Source: Prorocentrum cordatum (taxonomy: Eukaryota; Sar; Dinophyceae; Prorocentrales; Prorocentraceae). Taken from it: a stretch of DNA of 64,000 nucleotides. Of this stretch, positions 11,190-22,609 are shown piece by piece. Numbering within the stretch: position 1 is the first letter of the stretch; each line of letters opens with the position of its first letter. Both the position numbers and the translations under genes were made by a program. The stretch lies in NCBI GenBank assembly GCA_963575745.1, contig CAUYUJ010014174.1:242501-306500 (forward strand). Reading direction: 5' to 3'. Under the pieces are notes generated by a model. The model had not been told where the DNA came from, did not search any database, and worked only from the letters and a program-made list of their open reading frames with translations.

Positions 11190-12420
11190 GCCCCCCAGGG
11201 ACGGCGACGTCCCGCTCAGATCCCCGCGGTGCCTCACCCCGCAGGACCCACCAGCAGCCCTCGAAAGTGGCGACAGCGTCGCAGATCGCAGCACCCCAGG
11301 GACGGCGACGTCCCGCTCAGATCCCCGCGGTGCCTCACCCCGCAGGACCCCCCAGGGACGGCGAGGTCCCGCTCAGATCCCCGCGGTGCTTCACCCCGCA
11401 GGACCCACCAGCAGCCCTCGAAAGTGGCGACAGTGTCGCAGATCGCAGCCCCCCGGGGACGGCGAGGTCCCGCTCAGATCCCCGCGGTGCCTCACCCCGC
11501 AGGACCCACCAGCAGCCCTCGAAAGTGGCGACAGTGTCGCAGATCGCAGCCCCCCAGCGACGGCGGGGTCCCGCTCAGATCCCCGCGGTGCCTCACTCCG
11601 CAGGACCCACCAGCAGCTTTCGAAAGTGGCGACAGTGTCGCAGATCGCAGCCCCCCAGGGGCGGCGACGTCCCGCTCAGATCCCCGCGGTGACTCACCCC
11701 GCAGGACCCACCAGCAGCCCTCGAAAGTGGCGACAGTGTCGCAGATCGCAGCCCCCCAGGGACGGCGACGTCCCGCTCAGATCCCCGCGGTGCCTCACTC
11801 CACAGGACCCACCAGCAGCCCTCGAAAATGGCGCAGCCCCCCAGGGACGGCGACGTCGCTCAGTGCCTCATCGAAAATGGCGACGGCGTCGCAGATCGCA
11901 GCCCCGCAGGACGGGCGACGTCCCGCTCAGACCCCGCGGTGCCTCACTCCACAGGACCCACCAGCAGCCCTCGAAAGTGGCGACAGCGTCGCAGATCGCA
12001 GCCCCCCAGGGACGGCGACGTCCCGCTCAGATCCCCGCGGTGCCTCACCCCGCAGGACCCACCATCAGCTTTCGAAAGTGGCGACAGTGTCGCAGATCGC
12101 AGCCCCCCAGGGACGGCGAGGTCCCGCTCAGATCCCCGCGGTGCCTCACCCCGCAGGACCCACCAGCAGCCCTCGAAAGTGGCGACAGTGTCGCAGATCG
12201 CATCCCCCCAGGGACGGCGACGTCCCGCTCAGATCCCCGCGGTGCCTCACTCCGCAGGACCCACCAGCAGCTTTCGAAAGTGGCGACAGTGTCGCAGATC
12301 GCAGCCCCCCAGCGGCGGCGAGGTCCCGCTCAGATCCCCGCGGTGACTCACTCCGCAGGACCCACCAGCAGCCTTCGAAAGTGGCGACAGGTTCGCAGAT
12401 TGCAGCCCCCCAGCGACGGC
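11190..12420. repeat. satellite array of about eleven 100-bp units
   Basis: Units contain gacggcgacgtcccgctcag, atccccgcggtgcctcac, caggacccaccagcagccct and gtggcgacagtgtcgcagat. The word gcagatcgcag recurs at 99-103 bp steps, with one rearranged unit near 11825-11895. Unit lengths close to multiples of three keep two plus-strand frames open for over 1 kb. These frames are products of the repetition. Confidence 0.95.
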
Positions 12421-12599
12421 GCAGAGACGGCAGGAGGAGGCGGGAGGAGGAGGAGAAGGAGGCGGAGAAGGACTGGAGACCGCAGTGCTCTATTCAAAAC
12501 GAATACCTAACCAAGGAGGGTTGGGAAAAGGAAGAAGGACATTCATATATCGTTTTAAATGGAAACAAGAAATCCCGAGATGTTGGTTGTCTCACCTTT

Positions 12600-13145
12600 T
12601 CATGCTTCCAACGCTCCAAGACGGCTGAAGAGGCCCCCAAGACCGTCCCGAGACCGCCCAAGATGCCCCCAAGATGCCCCCAAGACGGACCAAGACGGCC
12701 CCAAGATTGCCGAAGAGGCGCCCAGGACAGCTCCGGACCTTAGTGAGCCCTGGAAACGACAGGGTCGTTTTTTGCCGGTTCCGACGCCGTTTTTTACCAG
12801 TTTCGTCGCCATTCTTTCACGGGTTCCCGCTCCGGTTCCATTCCTGGAGCCGTTTTTGTTGCCGTTTCTGGTCGCCGTTTTTTGCCGTTTCCATTTTCAA
12901 GGGACGTTTTGTCGGGGCCGTTTCCGGGGCCCACTAAGCTCCAGACCACCCCAGGACAGGCCCAAGATGAGCCCAAGAGCGGGAGCAGGATGCTCCAGAG
13001 ACTTGCGAGAGGATTCCGGGATCCCACAGAGGCCTCCAACACACCCCAAAACCATGAGAGGCTCCCAAAAGCGCTCCGACGAGGCCCCCAAAACAGCCCA
13101 AGAGAGCTTCGAGAGCCGTCCCGCCGAGAGAGCCTGAAGAGGGTG
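12600..13145. repeat. GGCC/AAGA dispersed repeat copy carrying an insertion
   Basis: The outer parts match 10430-10740 (ctccaagacggctgaagagg at the start, agcttcgagagccgtcc at the end). The match is interrupted at 12739-12938 by a sequence absent from the other copy. Confidence 0.8.
12739..12938. mobile_element. 200-bp non-autonomous TIR element, hAT-like
   Basis: The left end cttagtgagccctggaaacg and the reverse complement of the right end, cttagtgggccccggaaacg, agree at 17 of 20 positions. The element is bracketed by ctccggac and ctccagac, an 8-bp target duplication with one mismatch. The related repeat at about 10530 has a single uninterrupted ctccagac at the same place. Eight-base duplications are typical of hAT transposons; assignment to that superfamily is inference. 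The interior repeats ccgttttttgccg-type words and has no coding capacity. Confidence 0.75.
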
Positions 13146-13880
13146 AAATCGGCGCTTTCCAGTGGTTATTGTCTACATTTTTCGCCTTCTCACGTCTCCC
13201 CGCTTGCAACGCTCCAAAACCGAGAAGCTTGGGGAAAAAAGCGCCAGAGCTTCCCTTTTTTTTCAAATTGGGACTCCTACTCCCTATCCTCTTCCTCGAG
13301 CCCCATCAAGACTTCGGAGTCACATGTAAAGATGTTTCGGGAATATTGTTGAACTCTCCGACGGCACTTTCGTGGATCGTCTTCACGTCATTTTGGCTGC
13401 CCATGAAACCACCGTCGAAATCGAGATCTCATGATCCCATGAGTTGAAATGAATCCCTTTGAGTTCGAATTCACTACCTGCTTATGTTTGCACGAAGACC
13501 CGAGAGGCAACCCAACCGACCGTGGCCTGTATCCAGAAAAAGCCCACAGCCCAGGCACGGCAACTTGAAAAAATGGGAATCCCACAATTCTTTTTTTTAG
13601 TTCGCCCCCCTGTCTACTCTTGCACCACAGACCACAATTTTAGGCCCACCTCAGCTCCCAGAAAAGAAACCAGAAAGCCTTTGACGGCCAAAACTCTTTG
13701 AACGCCTAACAGGAATTAATGATTTCCGCGTTTCCGCAGTTCCCCTCCTATACAGTTCCGAGGTTTGCGCAGGGCCTCCAAGAGAACCCCTGCATGCAGG
13801 AAGCGACAACAATGATATTCCATGGTTTTGCCCATCAAGTCTAGCTATAACTTTGAGCGCGCGCGAAGCGCGCGCGATGG
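13146..13880. other. intergenic stretch without a recognisable gene
   Basis: I see no gene. The stretch ends in a GC palindrome, gcgcgcgcgaagcgcgcgcg, near 13857-13877. Confidence 0.5.
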
Positions 13881-13978
13881 TTCCAGTATATACATATATA
13901 TATATGTGTATATATATGTGTATATGAACATATATATGTATATATATATATACATACATACATATATGTATTTATAAA
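13880..13978. repeat. TA/TATG microsatellite
   Basis: Alternating tatatg, tatata and catacata words for about 95 bp immediately upstream of the second GTCG-rich element. Confidence 0.85.
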
Positions 13979-13982
13979 AACA

Positions 13983-14700
13983 GAAACCCTGCCTCCGGGG
14001 GTCAATGGGGGAGGTGGGGGCCGCGGATATTTTGCCATGCCCGCGGGTAGTCTCGGCCAATCGCGGTCGGCCTTCCAGATCTGGCTTTCTGGCATTTTAC
14101 GACGGCGTCCGTCGGTGTCGTCGGTCGTCGTCGTCGGTCTGTCGGTCGGTCGGTCCGTCCGTCGCCGTCTTTCGTCGCTGTTGGTCGGTCGGTCTGCCGT
14201 CGTCGTCCGTCGGTCGTCGCCGTCGGTCGTCGTCCTCGTCGTTCGGTTGTTCTTGGTCGGTCGGTAGGTCGGTCGGTCAGTGGTCGTTGCTGTCGTCGTT
14301 GTCTGCTGTCGGTCGTCGCCGTCGGTCGACCTTGTCGTCGTCGTCGATCTCTCGGTCAGCCAGTCGGTCGGTCCTCGTCGTCGTCGAACGCTCGGTCGGT
14401 CGGTCGGTAGTCGTCGTCGTCGATGTTCGTGGTCGTCGTCGTCGGTCGCTCGGCCGCGGGGTCGATCGGTCATTTGTTCGTTCGGTCGGTCGTCGTCGCC
14501 GTCGTTGTCATTCGTCGTTCGTCGCCGTCGGTCGTTGTCCAGTCGTTCGGCCTGTCGGTCGGCCAGTCGGTTGGCCAGTCGGGTGGATTCCGCGGCTGTC
14601 GCATGAGTAGGTAGGAAGAGCGAACCATGCCTCCGCCATGGCCTACAACAAGTCTAGCTACTAGACGGACAAAACTCGTCAAATTCTCAGTCCTTGATTT
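13983..14700. repeat. second copy of the GTCG-rich dispersed element
   Basis: Matches 6560-7310 in order: gggggaggtgggg, a gcggtcgg word, tctggctttctggcatttt, the (GTCG)n core, a gggtggattccgcggctgtc end, then ctagctactagacggacaaa. Same orientation as the first copy, about 7.4 kb away. Confidence 0.75.
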
Positions 14701-15590
14701 GTCACCTGGCTGTTAGGTCTTGGGTATTTCCTACCGCTGGCGACCCTGAGGCCCTAGGGTAACCGTCCCTCCTCGGTGGCGCCCCGGCTGGGTCCTTGAA
14801 GTCGGCGAGGGCGCGGTCGGTGATTGCCGCTTGCGGCGGCCGCTGGCCGCACGCGGCGGCGGCGGCGGCGCAGCGGCGCGGTTTGCGTCTCCTCGGGCCG
14901 GCGAGGACGCGGTCGGTGGCTGCCGCGCGCGGCACTTGCGGCGCGGCCGCAGCGCGGCGGCGGCGGCGCAACGGCACAGCGGCGCGGCTGGCGCTTGCGG
15001 AGCGGCAGCAGCGCCTCCCCCGATGTCTTTGGCACGGGCTTTGCGGCGGAGCGGTGGTGACCACACCGCAGTGTGAGTCAGTGATGATTCGGGGTCGCCG
15101 CGCGGTTTTGAATCTCGGGCCGTTCTGCGATGAAGTCTCAGGCGACTGGGGCCTCCAAGGTCCCCAGACGGCGCGGTGACTGACCGCGCGGTGAGGCCAT
15201 TGGGGAGTTCGAGTTCATTACGCGGTCCGTTACTACACGGTTTGGGGGCCCCGACAGTTGGCGGGAGTTGGGATTGGCAGCGCAGCTCGTCGCTCGCGGG
15301 GGGGCGGGGGAGAGCACATGAGGGGGAGGGCCCTGAGGGGGGTCGAGGGCGAGGGCAAGGACGGGGACGAGGAGGGACCAGGGAGGAGGGGAGGAGGAGG
15401 CGGAGGAGGAGGAGGAGGAGGAGGGGGGAGGAAAAGGCAGGGGGAAAAGGGGAGGAAGAGCAGGGCGAGGAGGTCGGGGACAAGCACGACGACGAGGGAG
15501 AAGGAGGACGGGTAGGATTGTGGGAGTATGGGGGGACGGGCAGAAGCGATGCGGGAGGAGGGAAGGCAGAGGACGTGGAGGGAGGGGAGT
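14700..15590. other. GC-rich intergenic stretch with a GGAGG block
   Basis: Contains gcggcggcg words at 14820-15010 with near-duplicate phrases (ggcgaggacgcggtcggtg), and a purine-rich block at 15300-15480. No gene recognised. Confidence 0.5.
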
Positions 15591-16545
15591 TGTTGTTGTT
15601 GTTGCTGGTGATGGTGGTGGTGATGATGTTGATGATGACAATGATGATGACTATGTTGTTGTTGATGATGATGATGGTGTTGATGCTGGTGATGATGATG
15701 CTAATGATGATCATGATGATGACCATGCTGATGATGATACTGACGATGGGGCTGATGATGGTGACGATGGTGATACTGGTGATGTTGATGATGCTTGTGA
15801 TGATGATTGTGATGGTGACGGTGGTGAGGATGGTGGTGGAGGTGATACTGCTGATGATGATGATGAACCTGATGAGGTCATCATGATCAACATGATGGTG
15901 TTGTTGGTGATGAGCTGGAGGATGCTGCTGAGGCTTGAGCTGATGGTGATGATGCTTAAGGTGATGGAAATGCGGATGATGATGCTGATGATGGTAAGTG
16001 TGATGCTGATGCGGTTGATGCTGATTAAATGCCGATAGTGATGTTGACGAATCTGCCGATGGCGATGTTGTTGATGTTGTTGACGCTATTGCTGCTGATG
16101 ATGTGTAATATGATCGGGATGTGTATGGACATGATCATGATGCTAATGATCATGATGCTGCTTGTGGTGATGCAGATGTTGTTGATTTTGATATTGTTGA
16201 TGCTGCTGACGATGATGACGATATGTCAGTGGTGCAGATGCCGATGGTGAGGATGCGGGTTGTGGTGATGCTGATAAGGTTGAGCATTGATGATGCTGGT
16301 CATGATGAAGATGCTGATGATGATGATGCCGATGATACACTTACTAATGATACTGATGAGCACGATGATGCCGCTGATGACGATGGCACTGATGCTGATG
16401 CTGATGCTGGTGTTAATGCTGATGAGTATGATAATAATGGTGTTGATGTAATGATGAGTTGTTATTAAGAGTAGCGGTGGCGACTATGATGACGGTGATG
16501 GTGATGAAGGTGGTGAGTGATGGAGTGTTGATGCTGATCAGGAGG
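15590..16545. repeat. long imperfect (GATGAT/GATGGT)n microsatellite
   Basis: Nearly 1 kb of gatgatgat, gatgctgat and gatggtgat words. One frame gives an aspartate-rich and another a methionine/leucine-rich open frame; both reflect the repeat. Confidence 0.95.
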
Positions 16546-17300
16546 AGGATGAGGATAAGGATGATGAGAAGCAGGACGAGGAACGGGAAGAGGTGGGAGA
16601 CGGGAAGAGGGGCAAGGGGAGGCGGAGGGATGCGGTGCACTTTTGTCGGCGACGACGCTGATGCGCCGATGGCATTGCTGCTCCGCAGAGCTTGCGATAG
16701 TGCTGATCAGAGGCTTCTTCCCGAGGCATCGGGGGAATGACGCCCTTCTGGCCGCGCAGTATAGGCGGCGCCTGCCGTGTCCAGTGCCACAGCGACTCAG
16801 GTCCTGCTTCCCACGGCCCAGGATTAGCTGGACGAGCTGGATCAGGACGCTACCCCTTCGGTGCTCGCGAGTCCTCAGTTGAGACACCGCAGGGCGGCGA
16901 ACACACCCCCGCTCCCAGCAGGGCGGGGCCCCGAAAGAGGGGCCCCGGTCCCCCTTCTTCTCCTCCCCGGGTGGCCGGAGTCGATATGTGAGTGGCGGGA
17001 GAAAATTGGGCTCGACTGGGCGGACACTCGCGCACAAGCTGCCCGCGCAAGGCTGCGCCCTCGCGCCCTCGTCTCCATCGGCGCGCCGCCCTGGCGGTCC
17101 ACGTCAGCCACCGTGTAAGTCTAGAGTCTAGGCGATACGGCTCGATGCGGAGCCCGATTTGCTTCACGTCGACGTAGCCGGTGCATCGGCGATGCGGCGC
17201 GATTTGCCGACCGCCTCTACTCCGACCCATCTAGGTGGCCTCTAATAAGGTCGCTATGCTTAGGATGTTTCAACCTACTTCAGACTCGATCACCAGAAAT
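16546..17300. other. intergenic stretch without a recognisable gene
   Basis: Several frames are open but low in information. I see no motif, splice set or conserved domain. Confidence 0.45.
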
Positions 17301-17301
17301 A

Positions 17302-17462
17302 ATTCCGAGCACCAGGAAAGTACCGAGTCTTGATGGTTTTCACGTGTCGGGCCCTGGGAGGCGATACTCGTTCGACATTGTTTCGACACTTTTCTGGGTG
17401 CTCGAAATTCTTTCTGGGATGTGGCCCTGAAGTACGATGGGAGCAACGTAGCGCTATGCCAT
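17302..17462 (+). repeat. dispersed repeat of about 160 bp, copy 1 (copy 2 at 21970-22132)
   Basis: Both copies share ccgagcaccaggaaagtacc, cacgtgtcgggcc, gcgatactcgtt, gggtgctcgaa, gggatgtgg and cctgaagt, then gatgggagcaac, in the same order and orientation. The copies have diverged noticeably. No coding content. Confidence 0.85.
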
Positions 17463-19370
17463 CTTGCGTAATACCCGTTTCTGTGCGTCGCTCATGTGTC
17501 GCGGCGTTTGTCCATGCGTTGCGTGCTGGCCCGCCCCGCGCTCTCCGTGCTCGCTCACTGCCGGGAGGTGGGAATGGGGAGGTGGCAGTGGCAGGGGAGA
17601 TGCCGTAGACGCGCTAACGGTGTGTTAGCTAACGGCGAAGTAGGGGACCAAATTGTAGGCAAGCGTGGTTCGTGGCCAAGCCAAGTGTACGGACGCGTGG
17701 TTCGTGTTTTCTTACATCTCGCTGTGTCGCTTTCGTTCGATGTATTCGCATTTGAAATGTAGGAAACGGTGCTTCGTGATTTCCTACATTTTGTTTTGCG
17801 TGAGCTCGGTGCCACAACAATATTTCCAACCGCATTGTTAACCAAGCACGCCGTCAGCGCGGCCTTAGAGATGGGAGGAGGCAGGAGGGAGGGCGAAAGA
17901 GGACCGAAAGCACGTTGTTGTTGCCGATGGTTGTGACGACGACGATGCCGGCGACGACGAAAGTGACTGTTGGTGAGTACGGTAGTGCGGAGGAAGAGGA
18001 AGTTGGTGTCCGTTTCGGCAGGTGGATTTTGGCCAACGAGAGGTTCTCGTGGTTGACTTGCGTCGGCTTGAAGGCGCTTCCATGGTTGCAGTATGACCCC
18101 CTCGTTCTTCTCCCCAGCTTGTCCACCCAGTTTCGCCTCATTCCCGACAATTCCATTATTGATCATTCGTATCCTTTTTCGCTTCATTCGTATTCCCACA
18201 TCCCCCAGGTACCCCCACCGCTCGCCATGGTAGATTCGATTGAAGCTTCGATTCGCCAGCAGCTACAAGGATGGATGCCATGTTGTTTCAACATATGCCT
18301 CGCTTTTCGGATTGCGCACGTTCGCGTAAACAGGTCCCAGCAGGTAGACATATAAAGGTTCAGTGGTTGTCATGTATTGCTATGGCGCCGCGCATGTTCG
18401 TCTTAAATGCTCCGAACAGCTACACACGGATGGAGGACGGCTCGTCTTTAAACTTCTGCTCTCGGTGGTCACCCACTTGAGATCTGGACTCGGACTGTAT
18501 ACACCCGGTTTAGCTACATGGATGGTGGGCGCCCTTGAATTTGGAATGGGGTTGTTGGCTTGACAGATCCCGATCTTTGGTGACCAGCTGGTTTGAGGTG
18601 TGCGCCACTTGTGCGGATGTAGGGTGACTCGTTCCCCGTTGACATTATGTTAATCTGCATGGCTCTGCCTCATCAGATTCCTCATGTCTGAGCGGGGTAC
18701 GAGGCTGCTCCCCTCCGAAAGGGGACCATCACTTGAATGTCAGGCCGAAGGGATATTCGTACGTTCGTTTGTTCAGGGGGTGTTTCAAGATGTGGAAGGG
18801 AATGGATGATAATGGATGTTCCGTAGTGTATGATGAGGGGGCCTCGGACGGGAGGTTCTACTTCATAATCGGTTCCCCGATTTGGGTTCAATGTGTTCCT
18901 CCTTTTTTTGCCCGAGTCACCCCACCTCCGTGTTCCCTTCCCCGCTCCCCCATCTCCTTCTTCACAATGACTTGTCACGTCTTCCTCGTAGGTATGACTC
19001 TGCTCTGTCCCTGTTACGTGTTCCTAGTTTCACCACCTCTTCATGGTTTTCTTGCTTTTATGTTTCCTGGCCACCCTCCTCAATCCCCTTCTTCATCAAC
19101 ACTCTCTACTCCACAATGTGTGTTCCCATCCTCATCCTCCTCGTCCTCCTTCCCCATTAATTCTCATACTGATGCTCATCCCCAGGCTGCCCTTCTCCCA
19201 CTTCGCCTTCTCCCTGATCCCCTTCGGCGCAAGGAATGGAGTCGGGGGGAGGCGGGGCGGGGTACGGGCTGGGGGGGAGTGGAGGGAGGGTGAGCAGGGG
19301 AGGGGAAGGCGGCGTGGCGGGGGGCAGGGCTAGGGATGCGGTTGGTGGGAGGGGGAGGGGAGGTTTCGAC
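17463..19370. other. intergenic stretch without a recognisable gene
   Basis: Lower GC than most of the window around 18200-18900. I see no recognisable protein motif, RNA or repeat family here. Confidence 0.45.
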
Positions 19371-19372
19371 GC

Positions 19373-19375
<3 letters not shown>

Positions 19376-19410
<35 letters not shown>

Positions 19411-19788
19411 TGTGTGTGCGTGTGTTTGTGCGTGTGCATGTGCGTGTGCGTTTGTGAGTGTGTGTGTTTGTGTGTGTGCGTGTGCGTGTGCGTGTGCGTT
19501 TGTGCGTGTGTGTTTGTGTGTGTGCGCGTGTGTTTGTGTGTTTGCGTGTGTGTGTGTGTCTCTGTGTCTGTGTGCGTGCGTGCGTGTGCGCGCGCGTTAG
19601 TGTGCGTGTGCGTGTGCGTGTGCGTTTGCTTGTGTTTGTGCTTGTGCTTGTGTGTGTGTGCGTGTGCGTTTGCGTGTGCGTGTGCGTGCGCGTGCGCGTG
19701 CGCGTGCGCGTGCGCGTGCGCGTGCGCTTGCGCGCGCGCGTGTGTGCGTGTGTGTGTGTGTGCGTGTGTGCGTGTGTGCGTGTGTGCG

Positions 19789-19820
<32 letters not shown>

Positions 19821-19916
19821 CGTGTGTGCGTGTGTGTGCGTGTGTGAGTGAGTGTGTGTGTGTGTGTGCGCGCGTGCGTGCGTGCGTGCGTGCGTTTGTG
19901 CGTGCGTTTGTGCGTG

Positions 19917-19991
<75 letters not shown>

Positions 19992-19993
19992 GT
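19376..19993. repeat. (TG)n-rich tract ending in (TCTG)n
   Basis: About 540 bp of tgtgtg and tgcgtg variants, then about 75 bp of perfect tctg tetramers at 19918-19991. Confidence 0.97.
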
Positions 19994-20656
19994 TTCGTAG
20001 GGCGGGGGGGATGAGAGGAAAGGGCGGCAGGAGGGGGGGGAAGGGGAGGGAGGGGGGGGGAGATGGAGGAGATGGAGGACGAGGAGGTCAAGAGTAAATC
20101 CAAGACGCGTCTTCAATAACCCCCCCGTTCCAAGTTGCCTCCTCATAAGTCCTGGCACGCCTTCCTTCTGAGAACAAGGAGTGCCCCCTTGAACGGCTCG
20201 TGCCGTGTGGGCCTGCCATGAAGGCGAGCCCCGTTGTGAAGCCGTGCTGGTGGCTGCAAGCGGGTGCACTCGTCCAGTTCAGCGGGGTGTCCAAGACCCC
20301 CGCTCTGGAGGAGGCCCGCCCCTGTGTGTGCAACTGTTACACAGGTTGGCATTGCCTGGCCCGGATGTTCCATGTTGGAAAGCCCCTCCTCCTCCCCGTC
20401 CTCCTCCTCCTCGTCCTCCTCCACCTCCTCCTCCTCGAGGAGGAGCCCGGATTTCCTGGTTGGGGCTATCACGCGAGAGCCCCATGCTGGAAAGCGACCG
20501 CCCTCCCTCCGTGCAGCTGCACGCGTGCTCACGAGTCTGCCCGGCCCCGCGGCGGCGACGACTCCGCGCCGCGCGCCCCGGGGAGCGACCCGCTCCCCTG
20601 TGCGGCCGTGGCCTGCTCCTCCTCCGCTGCGGCCGTCGCTCCGAGGCCCGAACACC
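19994..20656. other. intergenic stretch with short repeats
   Basis: GGAGG-rich to 20095 and CTCC-rich at 20385-20440. The small palindrome ttccatgttggaa (20367) and relatives (20485, 20991) recur. No gene recognised. Confidence 0.45.
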
Positions 20657-20723
20657 ATCACTTCACTAATTTTGGGCCCCAGGGCCCACTGAGGCTCCAG
20701 GGGCCCCAGATTAGTGAAGTGAT
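20657..20723. mobile_element. 67-bp foldback element
   Basis: A perfect 14-bp inverted repeat, atcacttcactaat at 20657-20670 and attagtgaagtgat at 20710-20723, brackets a GGGCCCC-rich centre that continues the pairing. A third copy of the end, atcacttcactaaa, lies at about 20753. This looks like a tiny non-autonomous transposon or solo hairpin; no target duplication could be confirmed. Confidence 0.6.
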
Positions 20724-21555
20724 GTTGTTTCCCACGTAAGGACCCCGAAATTCATCACTTCACTAAACCGAACCCAGGACGAAAGTCAGGGGTCGAATTG
20801 CTGCTGTGAAGCAACATAGGTCTCGTAGTCGCTTCGTTGTCTCCTCCCCCCCCCGCCTGCATCGTGGCACGATTCGCTTCACGGCAGCCCCGTTTTCCTG
20901 CCTCGCCAGCGCAGTGCTTCTGCCTAGCCGCCGACGGAACACGTGTTCACGATTCGGATCACTCGTTGCGGAGAGGTCTCCAGCGAGGGTTCCATGTTGG
21001 AGCGGATCAGTCTTCCGTTCTTCAGGGGAGGGAAAGGTACCCATACCGCTACCCTTCTCTCGTGTTCGCTGTTTGGGGCATCCAGGAAGGCCCTCGTCGC
21101 CATCGCTGGATTCGCTTCGACACTCTGGTCAAATGCTCCCCGGGAGAGGTCTGGGGAGTAGTGGTATGGTTATTTGTTGGTCCCCCCAATGTTTGTGAGT
21201 ATTCCGATCTTTTCAGACGGATGCGTGAAGCGCCAGGGCAAGAAGTTTTGGATGTCACTTGTGTTCCGTCTTTGAAGTGGTTGAAGTTTTGAAAGGCGAT
21301 CGCCAGTGTGGAATCCACGCGCGCTCCATCCTTGAAGCGCTTGCAGACTTGGACGACGATCGCACGTGGCTTTACGGCGAGAGCACCATTTTGGAAGCCA
21401 CTTCTATTCATTCGTTGCATCTGGTGCGACGTTCAAGCTTTGGGGTCACAAGTGGTGAGATAGTTTCGGTCGAGACACGGCCCGCCCTGCCGGCACGTCT
21501 GGAGGTGCGACAGGGGGGAAGTACGTGGAATGGGATGCGGGATGTGGGGGATCAC
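20724..21555. other. intergenic stretch without a recognisable gene
   Basis: Nothing recognised beyond weak internal similarity between phrases ending ttgaagtgg, ttgaagcgc and ttggaagcc. Confidence 0.4.
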
Positions 21556-21703
21556 CGAGCGCGTTCCGTTACTTGCAAAGTGCCTGCTCGCAAGCGCCAG
21601 AAAAGACACATGTCTGCTTGGGTGTTATTCATCCAAGACACCCCGCGAGGAATCCAGGCCATTTGCGAGCAGCTACTTTGCGGGTAGCGGAACGCGCTCG
21701 TCG
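21556..21703. mobile_element. foldback element with inverted repeats of about 39 bp
   Basis: The sequence gagcgcgttccgttacttgc continuing to ctgctcgcaag (21557-21595) matches, in reverse complement and with a few mismatches, 21662-21703, leaving a loop of about 66 bp. The ends pair closely enough to suggest a MITE or a recent inverted duplication. Confidence 0.6.
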
Positions 21704-21969
21704 AGAGGCGGAGGGGGAGGGGCAGGGGGCGGAGATGGCGGGGGAGAGGACGGGGGAGAGGACGGGGAAAGTAGGCAGGGCGGGGCTGTGAGCGAGGCGG
21801 GGTGGGGCCCTTCCCCCGGGGAAGGACGGCAAGGAGGACAAGGGCAGCACGCCCGCCGAGCAGGCAGAGGGCGAGGCCGCTCACCGCACGTCGGTCCCTT
21901 CAAGGGGAGGGTCTGGGCTTCACGGTTCGCTTTTTGATGTTCCACCTTAGTTTTGCCTTGATCACCACA

Positions 21970-22132
21970 GAGACTTCCGAGCACCAAGAAAGTACCGAAG
22001 TTGGAAGGTTTCCACGTGTCGGGCCTTGGGAAGCGATACTCGTTGGACACTGTTTCAACACTATCCGGGGTGCTCGAATTTTTTGTTGTGGGATGTGGTC
22101 CTGAAGTGTGATGGGAGCAACAAAAGGCTTGC
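21970..22132 (+). repeat. dispersed repeat of about 160 bp, copy 2
   Basis: Second copy of the sequence at 17302-17462, with the same word order and a few indels. Confidence 0.85.
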
Positions 22133-22380
22133 TTGTAATATCCAGTTTCAAGTGGCATGGTTATCCTGTCTCGAGCGATGCCCATCCAAGAGCGCGAGGC
22201 GGGATGCGGCCCGGCGGCCGCGGCAGGCAGGGCGCGCGAGTCGGGTCGGGAGCCTTGTGCTTCAAGTCTGGCGGCCCCAAATTGTCGTGTGAGGAACAAA
22301 GTCGGATTCGGGCCCGCGGATCACACCCCACCCGCCTGATAAACAGCTTCCCCGGCCACCCCGTCGCTGCGGCTGGCTTA

Positions 22381-22495
22381 AAGGAGGAGGAGGAGGAAGA
22401 GGAGGAGGAGGAGGAGAAGGAGGCGGAGGAGGAGGAGGAGGAGGAGGAGGCGGAGGAGGAGGAGGAGGAGGCGGAGGAGGAGGAGGAGGAGGAGT
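22381..22495. repeat. (GGA)n microsatellite
   Basis: 115 bp of gga, gag and gcgga triplets. Confidence 0.95.
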
Positions 22496-22551
22496 AGCCA
22501 GGGCCAAACAAACATCAGAGGATGTGGTGAACGCAGGCGGTTGTCGGGCGG

Positions 22552-22606
22552 GCGACCGCCCGGTGGTCCCCAGGCGACCGCCTGGTGGTCGACCGCCCGG
22601 TGGTCA
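22552..22606. repeat. three palindromic CGACCGCCYGGTGGTC units
   Basis: gcgaccgcccggtggtc, gcgaccgcctggtggtc and cgaccgcccggtggtc follow each other. Each unit is close to self-complementary. Confidence 0.75.
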
Positions 22607-22609
22607 CAA

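Noticed and set aside
11092-12743. Long plus-strand open frames of about 470 and 535 codons
   Set aside because: They consist entirely of 100-bp satellite units whose length keeps frames open; two frames are equally open.
13385-13402. cattttggctgccc resembling the spliced-leader core
   Set aside because: No CCGTAGC before it and no ORF after it; likely chance.
15520-16468. Aspartate-rich and methionine-rich open frames
   Set aside because: Direct translation of the GAT/GATGGT microsatellite.
19157-20269. Minus-strand open frame of 370 codons rich in Thr, His and Arg
   Set aside because: It is the translation of (TG)n and (TCTG)n; no domain or splice evidence.
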